A stretch of DNA of 64,000 nt from Bacillota bacterium. GTDB lineage: Bacteria > Bacillota > Clostridia > Christensenellales > SZUA-584. This document shows, one piece after another, positions 52,301 through 60,617 of this stretch; within the stretch, counting starts at the first letter, position 1; every line of letters starts with the position of its first letter. The DNA is taken from NCBI GenBank assembly GCA_023408075.1, contig JAEYKW010000027.1, forward strand, positions 186,001 to 250,000. The letters run 5' to 3'. A program made the position numbers and the translations under genes. Under the pieces are notes generated by a model. The model did no database searches and was not told where the DNA came from. It saw only the letters and a list, made by a program, of their open reading frames with translations.

Positions 52301-52556
52301 CAACGCGCGCGGGGCATCGCGCCTGTTCGAAGCGGATGAGCTCGACGCGCTGCTCGATATGAGCACGGGGCTTATCAAACAAGCGGCGGAGCAAATTTAC
52401 GGCGGTGAAACGGCGATCCGTCCCGCAAATGCGCAGGTCTGCGACTATTGCGGCTATGCGTCCGTGTGCCGTGTCAACACCGAATACGAAGGGAACCGGA
52501 TGCGTGAGCCCGGGGCGTTTAACCGGGAAAGTCTCAAAGGGGAGGTGTGCAAATGA
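49371..52556 (+). CDS. addB: AddAB helicase-nuclease subunit AddB
   Basis: 1061 residues. Partner of AddA in double-strand break end resection and Chi recognition. N-terminal Walker A TGRAGSGKSRYLM; the C-terminal nuclease domain has VVDYKSSAVKFS. Iron-sulfur cysteines of the AddB type occur in KCPFKHFLDHG and in CDYCGYASVC (residues about 1024-1033). GGAGGCG lies upstream of the ATG. It overlaps addA by four bases. Confidence 0.95.
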   Translation: MGVTVVTGRAGSGKSRYLMARIKELIEDPFNKVIVIVPGALTFETEKSIMQSCGVDGILGLEVLSIQRLCYRILDCAGHFEFMTHAEKAVYCRRALDALDNPFSGVSRLPDFDTCVADLITRLKSHCQTPQTIRGAAVSTGDAALAKKLGDIADVYEKFNELSAGRLDSADMYAQAAEYADKAAFLQGTHIVIDGLDSASPAVMRLLESVMALAVDTVAAFRGAGGGSDGEIFESERRDMQRFIRAAQNSGQAVEVVDPRMQGRHAADALTFLEANLYSYPYRPYENEPEGIGIVEAQTLEQEVKALAAGILAEVQHGRRFRDIAVAGGSLGAYLPVIKSVFAQCGIPVFIDERRKLADNAFFDFLYKSLTAASGELTAVTGYVYSIFSPLSEDERNMLFRYAQRYAYMGWHYMNPFWRGDDAAEAERLRFAVMKPLKRLMDVVKQSGAAGSVEAVKQFLADTKAAERLSDFCDTIDSAQTRGECAYFRQVLEKSVEVLDGIARVYGDAPLDAQTLCAMVKTGFEAVKIAVIPPATDEVGVFDMSLSRLPGIDVLFAVGVHDGVLPARDDGPGILSAAERDALLACGLDTGVYDLSAEKLKIYTALAKPKEKLVLSYNVQTGQPSVLIDRIKRLYPRLAVQKAGDSVKSLGGMEADVLGAVADVLRGKTPDESLLKVCAQYLNRDGWIENTQGLLLRDNAAARLRKGSAEALYGGIRCSATRIENYYKCPFKHFLDHGIKAQTPRDYVNDRIDIGTFMHLALDLFARGLIEAQTDIKTLSEEQTSERMRQAVSKAMTDHDNGKLLEDERFSMQASIVTRELIDTALRIRSHFIGSEASLLACEQTFSFDVVTAFGSVQITGKIDRIDTAAGYYRVVDYKSSAVKFSLNDFSMGLSLQLPVYIEAARRMLHESGMQPAGGYYMRIGEKYSDSAEDAAKEARMSGLTLWDADVQKAFSTTLPSGSLAAVDQALTSSGSLNARGASRLFEADELDALLDMSTGLIKQAAEQIYGGETAIRPANAQVCDYCGYASVCRVNTEYEGNRMREPGAFNRESLKGEVCK

Positions 52557-55500
52557 GCAGGCAGTGGAACGAGCGCCAGCGCATGGCGATCGACGCACGC
52601 GGCAAAAGCGTGGTGGTCTCCGCAGCGGCGGGCAGCGGCAAGACGAGCGTGCTGACCGAGCGCGTGCTGCGCCTCATCGAAGAGGGTGAGGACATCGAGA
52701 ACATGCTGATTGTGACGTTCACGAATCTCGCAGCGAGCGAGATGCGCGAGCGCATCTATAAGCGGCTGCAGGATGCGGGCACCGCATCGCCGCGGCTCGC
52801 GGCACAGGCGGAAAAATGTGCGTTTGCGGATATATCCACGCTGCACGCGTTCTGCGGGCGGCTGATACGCGACAACTTCGAGTACGCCGGCACGTCGCCG
52901 TCGTTTGCGATTGCGAGCGACGCGGAGACGGCAAGGCTCAGGCAGGAGGCGATGGCGCAGGCCATTGAGCAGGCCAAAGCGGATGCCGCGATGCGGCCTG
53001 TGGCTGAAAAATTCTCAAACCGGGGCGACACCGAGCAGATTGCGCACATTGTGAATTCAATTTACAACCGTGCCGTAAGCCTCAAGGACCCGCAAAGGTG
53101 GCTCGATGCGTCGTATGCGCATTTTGACGGCGGCGCTTTTGCGGATATGCTGTTTGAGGAATTCAAAAGCATGGTCAAAGCGGCGGAGGCGGACGCGTCG
53201 GCGTATCTTGGGCAAAGGAGCGAGGCCTGGCGTGGAAGCGGCTTTAACGACGAGGCAGACGAGAGCGAGACCGACCATCTGTTGTTTATGCGCGCGGCGC
53301 AGACCGTCAGCAAGGACTGTGTGATACTGCCCGGGGCCAAAGACATAACCGCCAGGCAGAAGGGCGCGCCGAACCGGTTGAGCGCGACGCTGACAAACCG
53401 CGCCAACAGGTGCATGGACGGTCTGCGCGGCTGTGCGGGCGATTTCGCGGCAAAGGTAAACGAAGAACTGAGGCAGACTGCGCGCGACGGGCGGTTTTTC
53501 ATTGAGCTCACGCGGCTGTTTATGAAGTTCTACGGGAGAGCCAAACGCGCGAAGAACCTGATTGACCACGACGACACGATGCACTTCGCGCTCAAGGCGC
53601 TCGGCGTTGCGGATGTGGCCGCGCGCTACCGCGCCAAATATGCGCATGTGTTTGTGGACGAATATCAGGACATCAACGAGGCGCAGCACGCGATCATCAC
53701 AAGCGTTCAGCGCGGCGGCAACGATTTTCTCGTGGGCGATGTGAAGCAGTGCATCTACACGTTTCGCGAGTCCAACCCCGATTTGCTGATCAAGCGCTGC
53801 CGGGAGCTGCAGGCGGACGGCCTTATTGAAATGAACACGAATTACCGCAGCCAGCCCGAAGTCATCCGGTTCATCAATGGCGTGATGGCGCACATGATGA
53901 CGGAAGACGCGGGCGGCGTCAATTATACGGGCGGTCAGCGGCTCGATCCGGGTGCACAGGGGCAGGGCACAGCGGAGATTATCATTGCGCACCGCGAGGA
54001 CGAGGAGAACGTGGAAGCCGAGGCGCGCGAGATCGGTGCGCAGATCAGGCGGCTGCTGGATGAGGGGGTTGAGTACGGCGAAATCGCGGTGCTGCGGCCC
54101 GAGATCACGCAGTCGGGCAAGCGCATCGCCAAGGCGCTTACCGATATGAATATCCCCGTGGCAGGCGGCCCGGGCGGCGCCGATGAGGGGACGGGCGAGC
54201 TCGCCGTGCTCAAAAACGCGCTGAAGCTGATACAGAGCGAAACGGACGATATCGCAATGCTGAGCGTGATGCGCTATCCGCATTTCGGGTTCACAGAGCC
54301 GGAGCTTGCGCAGATACGTCTTGCGGCACCCGAAGCGGATAGCTTCTGCACAGCGGTCAGCGCATTCAATCACCCGTCAGCGCTCGGAGATAAGGTCAGC
54401 GCGTTTCGCGCCACAGTTGAGACATACCGCCGTTTGGCGGTGTGCATGACGCTGCCGGATTTTCTGATGCATCTGCGGCTGGATCTGCGCCTGCGCGACT
54501 ATGCGCTCACATCGCCGGGCGGCGCGGCGTCGGAAGCCGCTATCGGCACATTTTTGAGCGAAGCCGCGTCCGTGGGGATGACGTCGCTTTCCGACCTGCT
54601 GGCCGTGGCCGACCGCCTCGGGCGCACGAAGGAGACGCAGCAGAATCCCGCCGGATCGGACGGCGTGTATTTAACGACGATACACAAATCAAAGGGGCTT
54701 GAGTTCCGCGTTGTGATACTCTCGGGGCTGCATAAGAAGATCGACCAGCGCGATACCTACGGCAGCGTGCTCGTGGGCCGAGGCCTCGGGCTCGCGCTCG
54801 ACGTTCTTGACGAAGCGGCGCATATCCGCAGACCCACGCTGCACCGGCTCGCCGTGGCGCAGGGGCTGCGGCGCGAGAAGATAGCCGAAACGGTACGTCT
54901 TTTGTATGTGGGCATGACGCGCGCGATTGAGCGGCTCATCATACTCGGCGCGGGCTGTGAGATCAAGGAGGCGTGGAGCGAGCCCAAAGCAACGCTCTGG
55001 CAGCACGGCGCATCGACGCATTTTGATTTGCTGATGCCGGCTGTGGCGATGATGTGCCGCGATGAGAGCAAAGAGCTTGCCGATATTGTGCGTATCGAGC
55101 GGGACGAGACCGCAAAGCAGATGGCTGCGGCGAAGGCTGAGCGGCTCTCTGAATTCTGGCAGCAGGCGGCAGCCTGCCAGCCTGAGACGCTGTTTGAAGG
55201 ATACGCGCATCAAAGCGATACGGGCGTACCGTCCAAGGTCAGCGTATCGGCGCTTAAGAGAATGCAGGAAAAAGAGGTGCTCCGCCCTGCGGTGATGCCG
55301 TCTTTAGACGATGGGATGGATGCCGCTCAGCGCGGCACGCTGATGCACCGGGTGATGGAGCATATCGGCTTTGAACCGCTGAATGAGGAACAGGTGCGGG
55401 CGCGTATTGACGCGATGGCGCAAAACGGTTTGATAGACCCCGTGCAGATGGCACAGGCTGATGCGGCGGCGGTTTCACGCTTTTTGCAGAGCGGCTTGGC

Positions 55501-55825
55501 GCAAAGGGCCAAAGCTTCATCGATGCGGCGCGCCGAGCAGCCGTTTTGCCTGCGCATGAGCGCGGATGAGGCCGGGCTTTCGGCTGATTCCGATGAGAGC
55601 GTGGTCATACAGGGCGTGATCGACCTGTGTTTTATTGAGGATGGCAAGTGGGTGATCATCGATTACAAGACGGATCGTGTGAGCAAAACGGACGCAGTTA
55701 AAGCAGCTCAAAAATACGCGGTTCAGCTCGATCTGTACGCGAAGGCGCTCGAGCGTATCACGCATAAAGAGGTGAAAGAGAAGCACATTTACTATCTGTC
55801 GCTCGGAGAAGCCGTACAGCTTTGA
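52553..55825 (+). CDS. addA: AddAB helicase-nuclease subunit AddA
   Basis: 1090 residues, UvrD-like superfamily 1 helicase fused to a RecB-type nuclease. Motif I is SAAAGSGKTSVLTERV, motif II VDEYQDINEAQ, motif III VGDVKQCIYTFRESNP, and motif VI region LLYVGMTRAIERL. The nuclease domain at the end has WVIIDYKTDRVSK. The start is ATG 52553, placed seven bases after GGGGAGG and overlapping the addB stop as ATGA; the GTG two codons earlier lies within the ribosome binding site. Confidence 0.96.
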   Translation: MSRQWNERQRMAIDARGKSVVVSAAAGSGKTSVLTERVLRLIEEGEDIENMLIVTFTNLAASEMRERIYKRLQDAGTASPRLAAQAEKCAFADISTLHAFCGRLIRDNFEYAGTSPSFAIASDAETARLRQEAMAQAIEQAKADAAMRPVAEKFSNRGDTEQIAHIVNSIYNRAVSLKDPQRWLDASYAHFDGGAFADMLFEEFKSMVKAAEADASAYLGQRSEAWRGSGFNDEADESETDHLLFMRAAQTVSKDCVILPGAKDITARQKGAPNRLSATLTNRANRCMDGLRGCAGDFAAKVNEELRQTARDGRFFIELTRLFMKFYGRAKRAKNLIDHDDTMHFALKALGVADVAARYRAKYAHVFVDEYQDINEAQHAIITSVQRGGNDFLVGDVKQCIYTFRESNPDLLIKRCRELQADGLIEMNTNYRSQPEVIRFINGVMAHMMTEDAGGVNYTGGQRLDPGAQGQGTAEIIIAHREDEENVEAEAREIGAQIRRLLDEGVEYGEIAVLRPEITQSGKRIAKALTDMNIPVAGGPGGADEGTGELAVLKNALKLIQSETDDIAMLSVMRYPHFGFTEPELAQIRLAAPEADSFCTAVSAFNHPSALGDKVSAFRATVETYRRLAVCMTLPDFLMHLRLDLRLRDYALTSPGGAASEAAIGTFLSEAASVGMTSLSDLLAVADRLGRTKETQQNPAGSDGVYLTTIHKSKGLEFRVVILSGLHKKIDQRDTYGSVLVGRGLGLALDVLDEAAHIRRPTLHRLAVAQGLRREKIAETVRLLYVGMTRAIERLIILGAGCEIKEAWSEPKATLWQHGASTHFDLLMPAVAMMCRDESKELADIVRIERDETAKQMAAAKAERLSEFWQQAAACQPETLFEGYAHQSDTGVPSKVSVSALKRMQEKEVLRPAVMPSLDDGMDAAQRGTLMHRVMEHIGFEPLNEEQVRARIDAMAQNGLIDPVQMAQADAAAVSRFLQSGLAQRAKASSMRRAEQPFCLRMSADEAGLSADSDESVVIQGVIDLCFIEDGKWVIIDYKTDRVSKTDAVKAAQKYAVQLDLYAKALERITHKEVKEKHIYYLSLGEAVQL

Positions 55826-56162
55826 CAGTATTTTTTTTCACATAAGCGTTCCAAGTCGTTCATCCCATATCCGATACGTCTTCGTTATCAGATGAGGCTT
55901 CTGTTTCGAGGGGAAACTTAGTCGATAGTCGACTGATAGAATGTTAATGTTGTGTTTATAGATGCAGCGCCCATTGCCGCAAGCGGCCAAAAGGATTCTT
56001 TCTTTTATTTGAATACACGAACAATGACTGCTATTGTTGATAAATAATCATATCAAATAATCAGTCCTTAACGTAGTGGGAGCGAAGCGACGACTACGAA
56101 GTGGACAAGGATATGTTTTAAAAGTATTTATCAATACCAAAACGAACCGGCCTTGCCTGAAC
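55826..56162. other. Intergenic region with hairpin repeat copy
   Basis: No gene between the convergent addA and response-regulator genes. CGTAGTGGGAGCGAAGCGAC followed by GACTACGAAG (56074-56103) repeats the element at 8609-8641 almost exactly; its ends CGTAGT/ACTACG form a hairpin. No clear T-tract terminator is seen for addA. Confidence 0.6.
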
Positions 56163-56849
56163 CTAGGCGTTGAAACGGTAACCCGATCCCCAGAGTGTCT
56201 CGATGAACTCCGGCGCGGACGGGTCTTTTTCTATCTTCTTGCGTATCTTTTGTATGTGCACGGGCACGGTCGCCACGTCCCCGTAGAACTCCTCGCCCCA
56301 TATCGCATCGTACAGCCGCTCCTTGGTGAACACAATGTTGGGGTTGGAGGCGAGAAACACAAGCAGCTCGTATTCCTTGGTGGTGAGCTGCACCTCCTTG
56401 CCGTTGATATGCACCTTGTGAGACGCCGTGTTGATATCGAGGCCCCTGTGGCTGATCACTTCGGTGGCGGCGGCCCGTCCCTTGAGGCGCTCATAGCGGT
56501 TGATGTGCGATTTGACGCGCGCGACAAGCTCGGCGGGGCTGAACGGCTTGGTCAGGTAGTCGTCGGCGCCGAAATCGAGCCCACGGATTTTATCGATATC
56601 CTCATCCTTTGCGGATACCACGATCACAGGAATTTCGAGCTTTTTTCTGACTTCGCGGATGATGTCAAAGCCGCTTTTGTCGGGCAGCATAAGGTCCGCA
56701 ATGATCACGTCGAATTCGCCCGTGAGCGCTTTTTTCAGCCCGGCAGCGCCGTTGGTTTCTATGCTTACGCCAAAGCCATTGAGCTTTAAATAGTCGCGCT
56801 CGAGCTCGGCAATATTGAGGTCGTCCTCTATGATCAGTATGTTTCTCAC
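56163..56849 (-). CDS. OmpR-family response regulator
   Basis: 228 residues: receiver domain (1-120) with acidic pocket near the N-terminus (IIEDDLN), phosphoacceptor Asp in DVIIADLMLPDKSG, Lys in DYLTKPFSPAEL; then a winged-helix DNA-binding domain with HKVHINGKEVQLTTKEYELL and GSGYRF. Overlaps the sensor kinase gene by four bases. Most likely it controls the divergent ABC exporter genes. Confidence 0.94.
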   Translation of the reverse strand: MRNILIIEDDLNIAELERDYLKLNGFGVSIETNGAAGLKKALTGEFDVIIADLMLPDKSGFDIIREVRKKLEIPVIVVSAKDEDIDKIRGLDFGADDYLTKPFSPAELVARVKSHINRYERLKGRAAATEVISHRGLDINTASHKVHINGKEVQLTTKEYELLVFLASNPNIVFTKERLYDAIWGEEFYGDVATVPVHIQKIRKKIEKDPSAPEFIETLWGSGYRFNA

Positions 56850-58108
56850 GTCATTTCCCTTTCTCTGGTCTCACACGGCAGCGAGATCGTAAACGTCGTA
56901 CCCGTTTTTTCATCGCTCGTCACGGCAATCTGCCCGCCGTGGGCAGCGACAAGCTCTTTGGCAATCGCGAGACCAAGGCCGGTGCTGGAAAAGTCCTTGG
57001 TACGCGCCGTATCGAGCCGGTAAAAACGGTCGAACAGGTGCTTGAGGCTGTCCTTCGGGATTGCGGGGCCATTGTTCCAAAGATCGATCGAGATTTCTCC
57101 GCCGCTTTGACACAGCCTGATTTTCAGCTTTAGCGTTTCGGCATCACCGTACTTGCACGCGTTATCGATGATATTGCGCAGCACCTGATGGAACCGCTTG
57201 TGGTCGATTTGCGCGCGCAGGTCTCCCGGTGTGTCGTCGGTGTATTCAAGCGCCGCTCTCTTTTCTTCGAGCTCCAGCGAAAACTCTTCCATGATATCCG
57301 CCAGAAAAGGAGAGACCGCCGTATCGGCCAGCGACAGCTCGAGCTTTTGCATATCGAGCTTGGAGAAAAGGAAAAGGTCGTCAATCAGCTTATTTAAGTA
57401 CGCCACGTTGTTGTGAATGATCTTCAGATATTTCTCGAGCTTCTCCCGAGGCATATCCTGTGCGTCGGCAACGGCCTCAATGTACCCAAGCACCGAGGTG
57501 ATCGGCGTTTTGAGATCGTGCGATATGCTCGCAATCAGCTGCTTTCGGTTGTCCTCGTATTCGGCTTGCAGTATTTCGTTTTCCTTGAGTTTCTTCGCCA
57601 TTTCATTGAAATTTTCAATTAAAGAACGCACCTCCAGCGCCCCCTGCGCATCAATTTCAACGTCGTAATGGCCGTGCGAAATCTCGTCCATGCCTTTTTT
57701 AAGGTTCTGAACCGGCTTTAGCACGCGCTTTTCCATGCCCGAGAACGAAACGATCTGCACCACATAGCCGACTGTTGAGAGCGCCGCAAATATGGAAAAG
57801 ACCACGCCGACGCCGGTGCTGAAGCCGCCGAGCGCAAACAGCAGCGCCCAGAGCACAACCAGAAAGATGATGCCCATCGGGCGCGCGTATTTAAGCCGTG
57901 TGTAGTACTGCTCGAAATCGACATCGCGCTTTCGCCGCCCGAAACGCTGGTCGCCCGAATGCAGCTTATGCATTTCACGCAGCATATCCTGCCGTATGCG
58001 GTGTTCTTCCTCATTGGCGCGGTGCTTTATGTCATTTATCTGCTGTTTGTATCTTTGCTGCGCAAGTCTGTGAGCCTGTCGGGCTTGCCGATTGTTGTAA
58101 CGGTTCAT
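56846..58108 (-). CDS. Membrane sensor histidine kinase
   Basis: About 420 residues. A strongly basic N-terminal coil (MNRYNNRQARQAHRLAQQRY) precedes two close transmembrane helices (about 85-130) with almost no external loop, so the signal is probably sensed in or at the membrane. HAMP follows, then HisKA with the phosphoacceptor in ASISHDLKTPITSVLGY and HATPase_c with RNIIDNACKYG and GLGLAIAKELV. The start at 58108 has GGAAGG eight bases upstream; 58114 is an alternative. Intramembrane-type kinases like this are often tied to ABC exporters against envelope-active drugs. Confidence 0.9.
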   Translation of the reverse strand: MNRYNNRQARQAHRLAQQRYKQQINDIKHRANEEEHRIRQDMLREMHKLHSGDQRFGRRKRDVDFEQYYTRLKYARPMGIIFLVVLWALLFALGGFSTGVGVVFSIFAALSTVGYVVQIVSFSGMEKRVLKPVQNLKKGMDEISHGHYDVEIDAQGALEVRSLIENFNEMAKKLKENEILQAEYEDNRKQLIASISHDLKTPITSVLGYIEAVADAQDMPREKLEKYLKIIHNNVAYLNKLIDDLFLFSKLDMQKLELSLADTAVSPFLADIMEEFSLELEEKRAALEYTDDTPGDLRAQIDHKRFHQVLRNIIDNACKYGDAETLKLKIRLCQSGGEISIDLWNNGPAIPKDSLKHLFDRFYRLDTARTKDFSSTGLGLAIAKELVAAHGGQIAVTSDEKTGTTFTISLPCETREREMT

Positions 58109-58163
58109 GAACATATCCTTCCCGATTCTTTTGAGGAAAGCATAACGGCTCCACTTAAAAGCG

Positions 58164-58271
58164 TTATAAAGCATTTTTAAACATTTCTTAAAAAATATAA
58201 ACTCTTTAATGCAAAGGCGCAAACGTATCGTCGGCAACAGATATTTTAAAGCATTTTATAAATTTTTTAAA
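58164..58271. promoter_or_regulatory. Direct repeats in the kinase/ABC divergent promoter region
   Basis: Two 28-base AT-rich copies (58164-58191 and 58244-58271) share TAAAGCATTTT and match at 22 of 28 positions. They sit 80 bases apart, one near each divergent gene, as expected for tandem binding of an OmpR-type regulator. Inferred. Confidence 0.45.
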
Positions 58272-58340
58272 TCCGGTTGAGATTTATTTTAACATCGCCC
58301 GCTACAATGTGCTCATCAAAAGTTTTCGAAGGAGGAGCCT

Positions 58341-59258
58341 ATGGCATCCAATATCATTGAAGTGGAACACTTCACGAAAAAATACGTAGACTTCACGGCG
58401 GTGGACGATATTTCGTTCACGGTGAAAGAAGGGTCGGTATTCGCGTTTCTGGGGCCGAACGGCGCGGGCAAGAGCACCACAATCAACACGCTGTGCACGA
58501 TACAGGACAAGACGAACGGGCGGCTGTCCATCAACGGACACGACCTGGCCACCGAAAAAAACGCCGTGCGCGCCGACATCGGCATCGTGTTTCAGGAATC
58601 GACGCTCGATACCAAGCTCACAGTGGAGCAGAATCTCGATCTGCATTGCCGGTTCTACAACGTGCCCAAAGCGGAAAGAAAGCAGCGCATCGATTTTGTG
58701 CTCGAGCTTGTGGACCTGGCCGACTGGAAAAAGGCATCCGTGGGCAGCCTGTCGGGCGGCATGAAGCGCAGGGTGGAAATTGCAAGGGGGCTGATCCATT
58801 ATCCGAAAGTGCTGTTTCTCGATGAGCCCACGGCGGGGCTCGATCCGCAGACGCGCGCCAATGTGTGGGATTACATCATACGGCTGCAGAAGGAAAAGGA
58901 TATCACAATCTTTCTGACCACGCATTATCTCGACGAAGCGGAGATCTGCTCATCCGTCGCGATTATCGATCACGGAAAGATTGCCGCGTTTGACACGCCG
59001 GACAATTTAAAGAAAGAGCATTCGCAAAGCTGCCTCAAAATCAAGACGGATAGCGCGGGCGATATCCGCCGGTATCTCGACAATCGCAATATCAAAAGCG
59101 ACGCATCGGAAGGCACCGTTAAGGCCTACAGCAGAAACACGGGGCTGCTGCTCGATGTGCTCGCGGTATGGCGCGACAAGATCATCGATTTTGAAGTCAG
59201 CAAGGGATCGCTCAACGATGTGTTTCTGGCCGTCACAGGAAAGGAGATCAGGGAATAA
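58341..59258 (+). CDS. ABC transporter ATP-binding protein
   Basis: 305 residues. Walker A GPNGAGKSTT, signature LSGGMKRRVEIARGL, Walker B VLFLDEPTAGLDPQ and the H-loop in TTHYLDEAE. The C-terminal 80 residues match the DrrA/CcmA-type extension of multidrug and lantibiotic exporters. It overlaps the permease gene by one base. GGAGGAG precedes the ATG. Confidence 0.94.
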   Translation: MASNIIEVEHFTKKYVDFTAVDDISFTVKEGSVFAFLGPNGAGKSTTINTLCTIQDKTNGRLSINGHDLATEKNAVRADIGIVFQESTLDTKLTVEQNLDLHCRFYNVPKAERKQRIDFVLELVDLADWKKASVGSLSGGMKRRVEIARGLIHYPKVLFLDEPTAGLDPQTRANVWDYIIRLQKEKDITIFLTTHYLDEAEICSSVAIIDHGKIAAFDTPDNLKKEHSQSCLKIKTDSAGDIRRYLDNRNIKSDASEGTVKAYSRNTGLLLDVLAVWRDKIIDFEVSKGSLNDVFLAVTGKEIRE

Positions 59259-60082
59259 TGGAAAAAGTATTTGCAATCTTTAAGAGGAACTTATTAATTT
59301 TTATCAACGACCGGACAAGGCTTATATTCAGCCTGATTATGCCGCTGTTTTTCCTGTTTATATTCTCGTTCGTGATGAACTCGGCAATGAGCGGTATGAC
59401 ACAGCCGATGAATTATCTGATTTCGGGCATCATCATCATGACAGTGTTTCAGACGAGCCTTAACAACTCGATGAACATATTGGAGGATATCCAAAGCGGC
59501 TTCATGAAGGAGATCATCGTCTCGCCGATATCGCGCTGGCAGATATCAATCGGGCAGGTGCTCTCATCCACCGCGATTTCTGTGATGCAGGGCGTTATTG
59601 TGACGGCGCTCGGCTTTGTGATAGGGCTTGATATGGACGCAGTGCATGTGCTCATCATGCTTGCCGTCATGGTCATCACGGGGTTTGCGTTTTCGTCGCT
59701 CGGGCTTTTCCTGGCCACGCTGACGCGGAACTCATCCTCGTTTCAGGTGCTGATTACCGTTATCGTGATGCCGCTGACGTTCCTTTCGGGCGCGTATATC
59801 CCGACCACGGTAATGCCCTCGTTCATGCTGCCCGTAATACTGATCAATCCGTTGACGCACATCACAACGATTTTCAGGTTTATCACAATGCAGATGGAGG
59901 GGATGTCCACCGCGCAGCTGCTGAACCTCGGCGTGGCGTTCAAAATCGGCGGCCTCACCATTACGCCGCTGTTCGGGCTGCTGATGATCGTGCTGTTCTG
60001 TGTGCTGTTCTTCTCGCTGTGCGTTCACAAGTTCAACAAAGCGGATTTTTCCACGGTCAAGACATACCAGAATAAGCATTGA
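59258..60082 (+). CDS. ABC-2 type transporter permease
   Basis: 274 residues with six membrane helices of the ABC2 (DrrB-like) family: a long first helix (LIFSLIMPLFFLFIFSFVM), the ILEDIQSGFMKEIIVSPISR coupling helix and the LTFLSGAYIPTTVMPSF motif near the extracellular face. It forms the export channel with the preceding ATPase. Drug or lipid export is the family norm; substrate unknown. Confidence 0.93.
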   Translation: MEKVFAIFKRNLLIFINDRTRLIFSLIMPLFFLFIFSFVMNSAMSGMTQPMNYLISGIIIMTVFQTSLNNSMNILEDIQSGFMKEIIVSPISRWQISIGQVLSSTAISVMQGVIVTALGFVIGLDMDAVHVLIMLAVMVITGFAFSSLGLFLATLTRNSSSFQVLITVIVMPLTFLSGAYIPTTVMPSFMLPVILINPLTHITTIFRFITMQMEGMSTAQLLNLGVAFKIGGLTITPLFGLLMIVLFCVLFFSLCVHKFNKADFSTVKTYQNKH

Positions 60083-60378
60083 GAAAGACACGCTTGTGGC
60101 GGTGAATTCCAGATTATATAAAAGCTCGGGGCAATAGCACCTTTTAAGAAAGGCTGTCGCCAGGCAGGCGACAAGGGGAGCAATGCTGGTTAGATCGGTA
60201 CGTTGGGCCGCTTCTTTGGGGCCGTCACGCGTTTACTGGGGATAGCGGAGAAATTCAAAAACTTAATCGGCAGACAAAGCATACTTTGTGAGGTGCGCCA
60301 TGCTGTCAAAAAAGCCCGCGCCTCAGCCGATAAGACGGCATATCCAAATAGGTCTATCGATAGCCTGACTTCTCTCGT

Positions 60379-60586
60379 ATGAGGGAAGGGACAACGGTTC
60401 GATTGAAATTGGAATCGCGCAAGGCGGCACTCAAACGCAGACTCGATCAGGCTGTCACGCTGGGCGCGGATACCGTCATTGCGATGCGCTTTACGTCAAG
60501 CGCGCTGATGCAGGGGCGCTATCGACGTAACCGCATACGGAACGGCTGTAATGTTTTAAATAGATTGGAAGCAAATAAAAAGCACG
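60379..60586 (+). pseudogene. YbjQ/UPF0145-like fragment, frameshifted
   Basis: Translation gives LESRKAALKRRLDQAVTLGA followed by DTVIAMRFTSSALMQG, the conserved C-terminal half of YbjQ-type proteins. After a GGGG run the frame breaks; removing one G continues as AIDVTAYGTAVMF and a stop, the expected family ending. The N-terminal half is not recognisable in the 300 bases upstream (60083-60378), so this is a decayed or recombined remnant. Confidence 0.65.
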
Positions 60587-60612
60587 CTTGAGTTTTGTTT
60601 TAGGCGTGCTTT
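60579..60612 (-). terminator. Terminator after the HD-GYP gene
   Basis: AAAGCACGC and GCGTGCTTT form a nine-pair stem with a 16-base loop; on the minus strand it is followed by TTTTTATTT. Confidence 0.8.
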
Positions 60613-60617
60613 GTGTT

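Noticed and set aside
53057..54373. 438-codon minus-strand open frame
   Set aside because: Antisense to addA, whose motifs are intact; no independent support.
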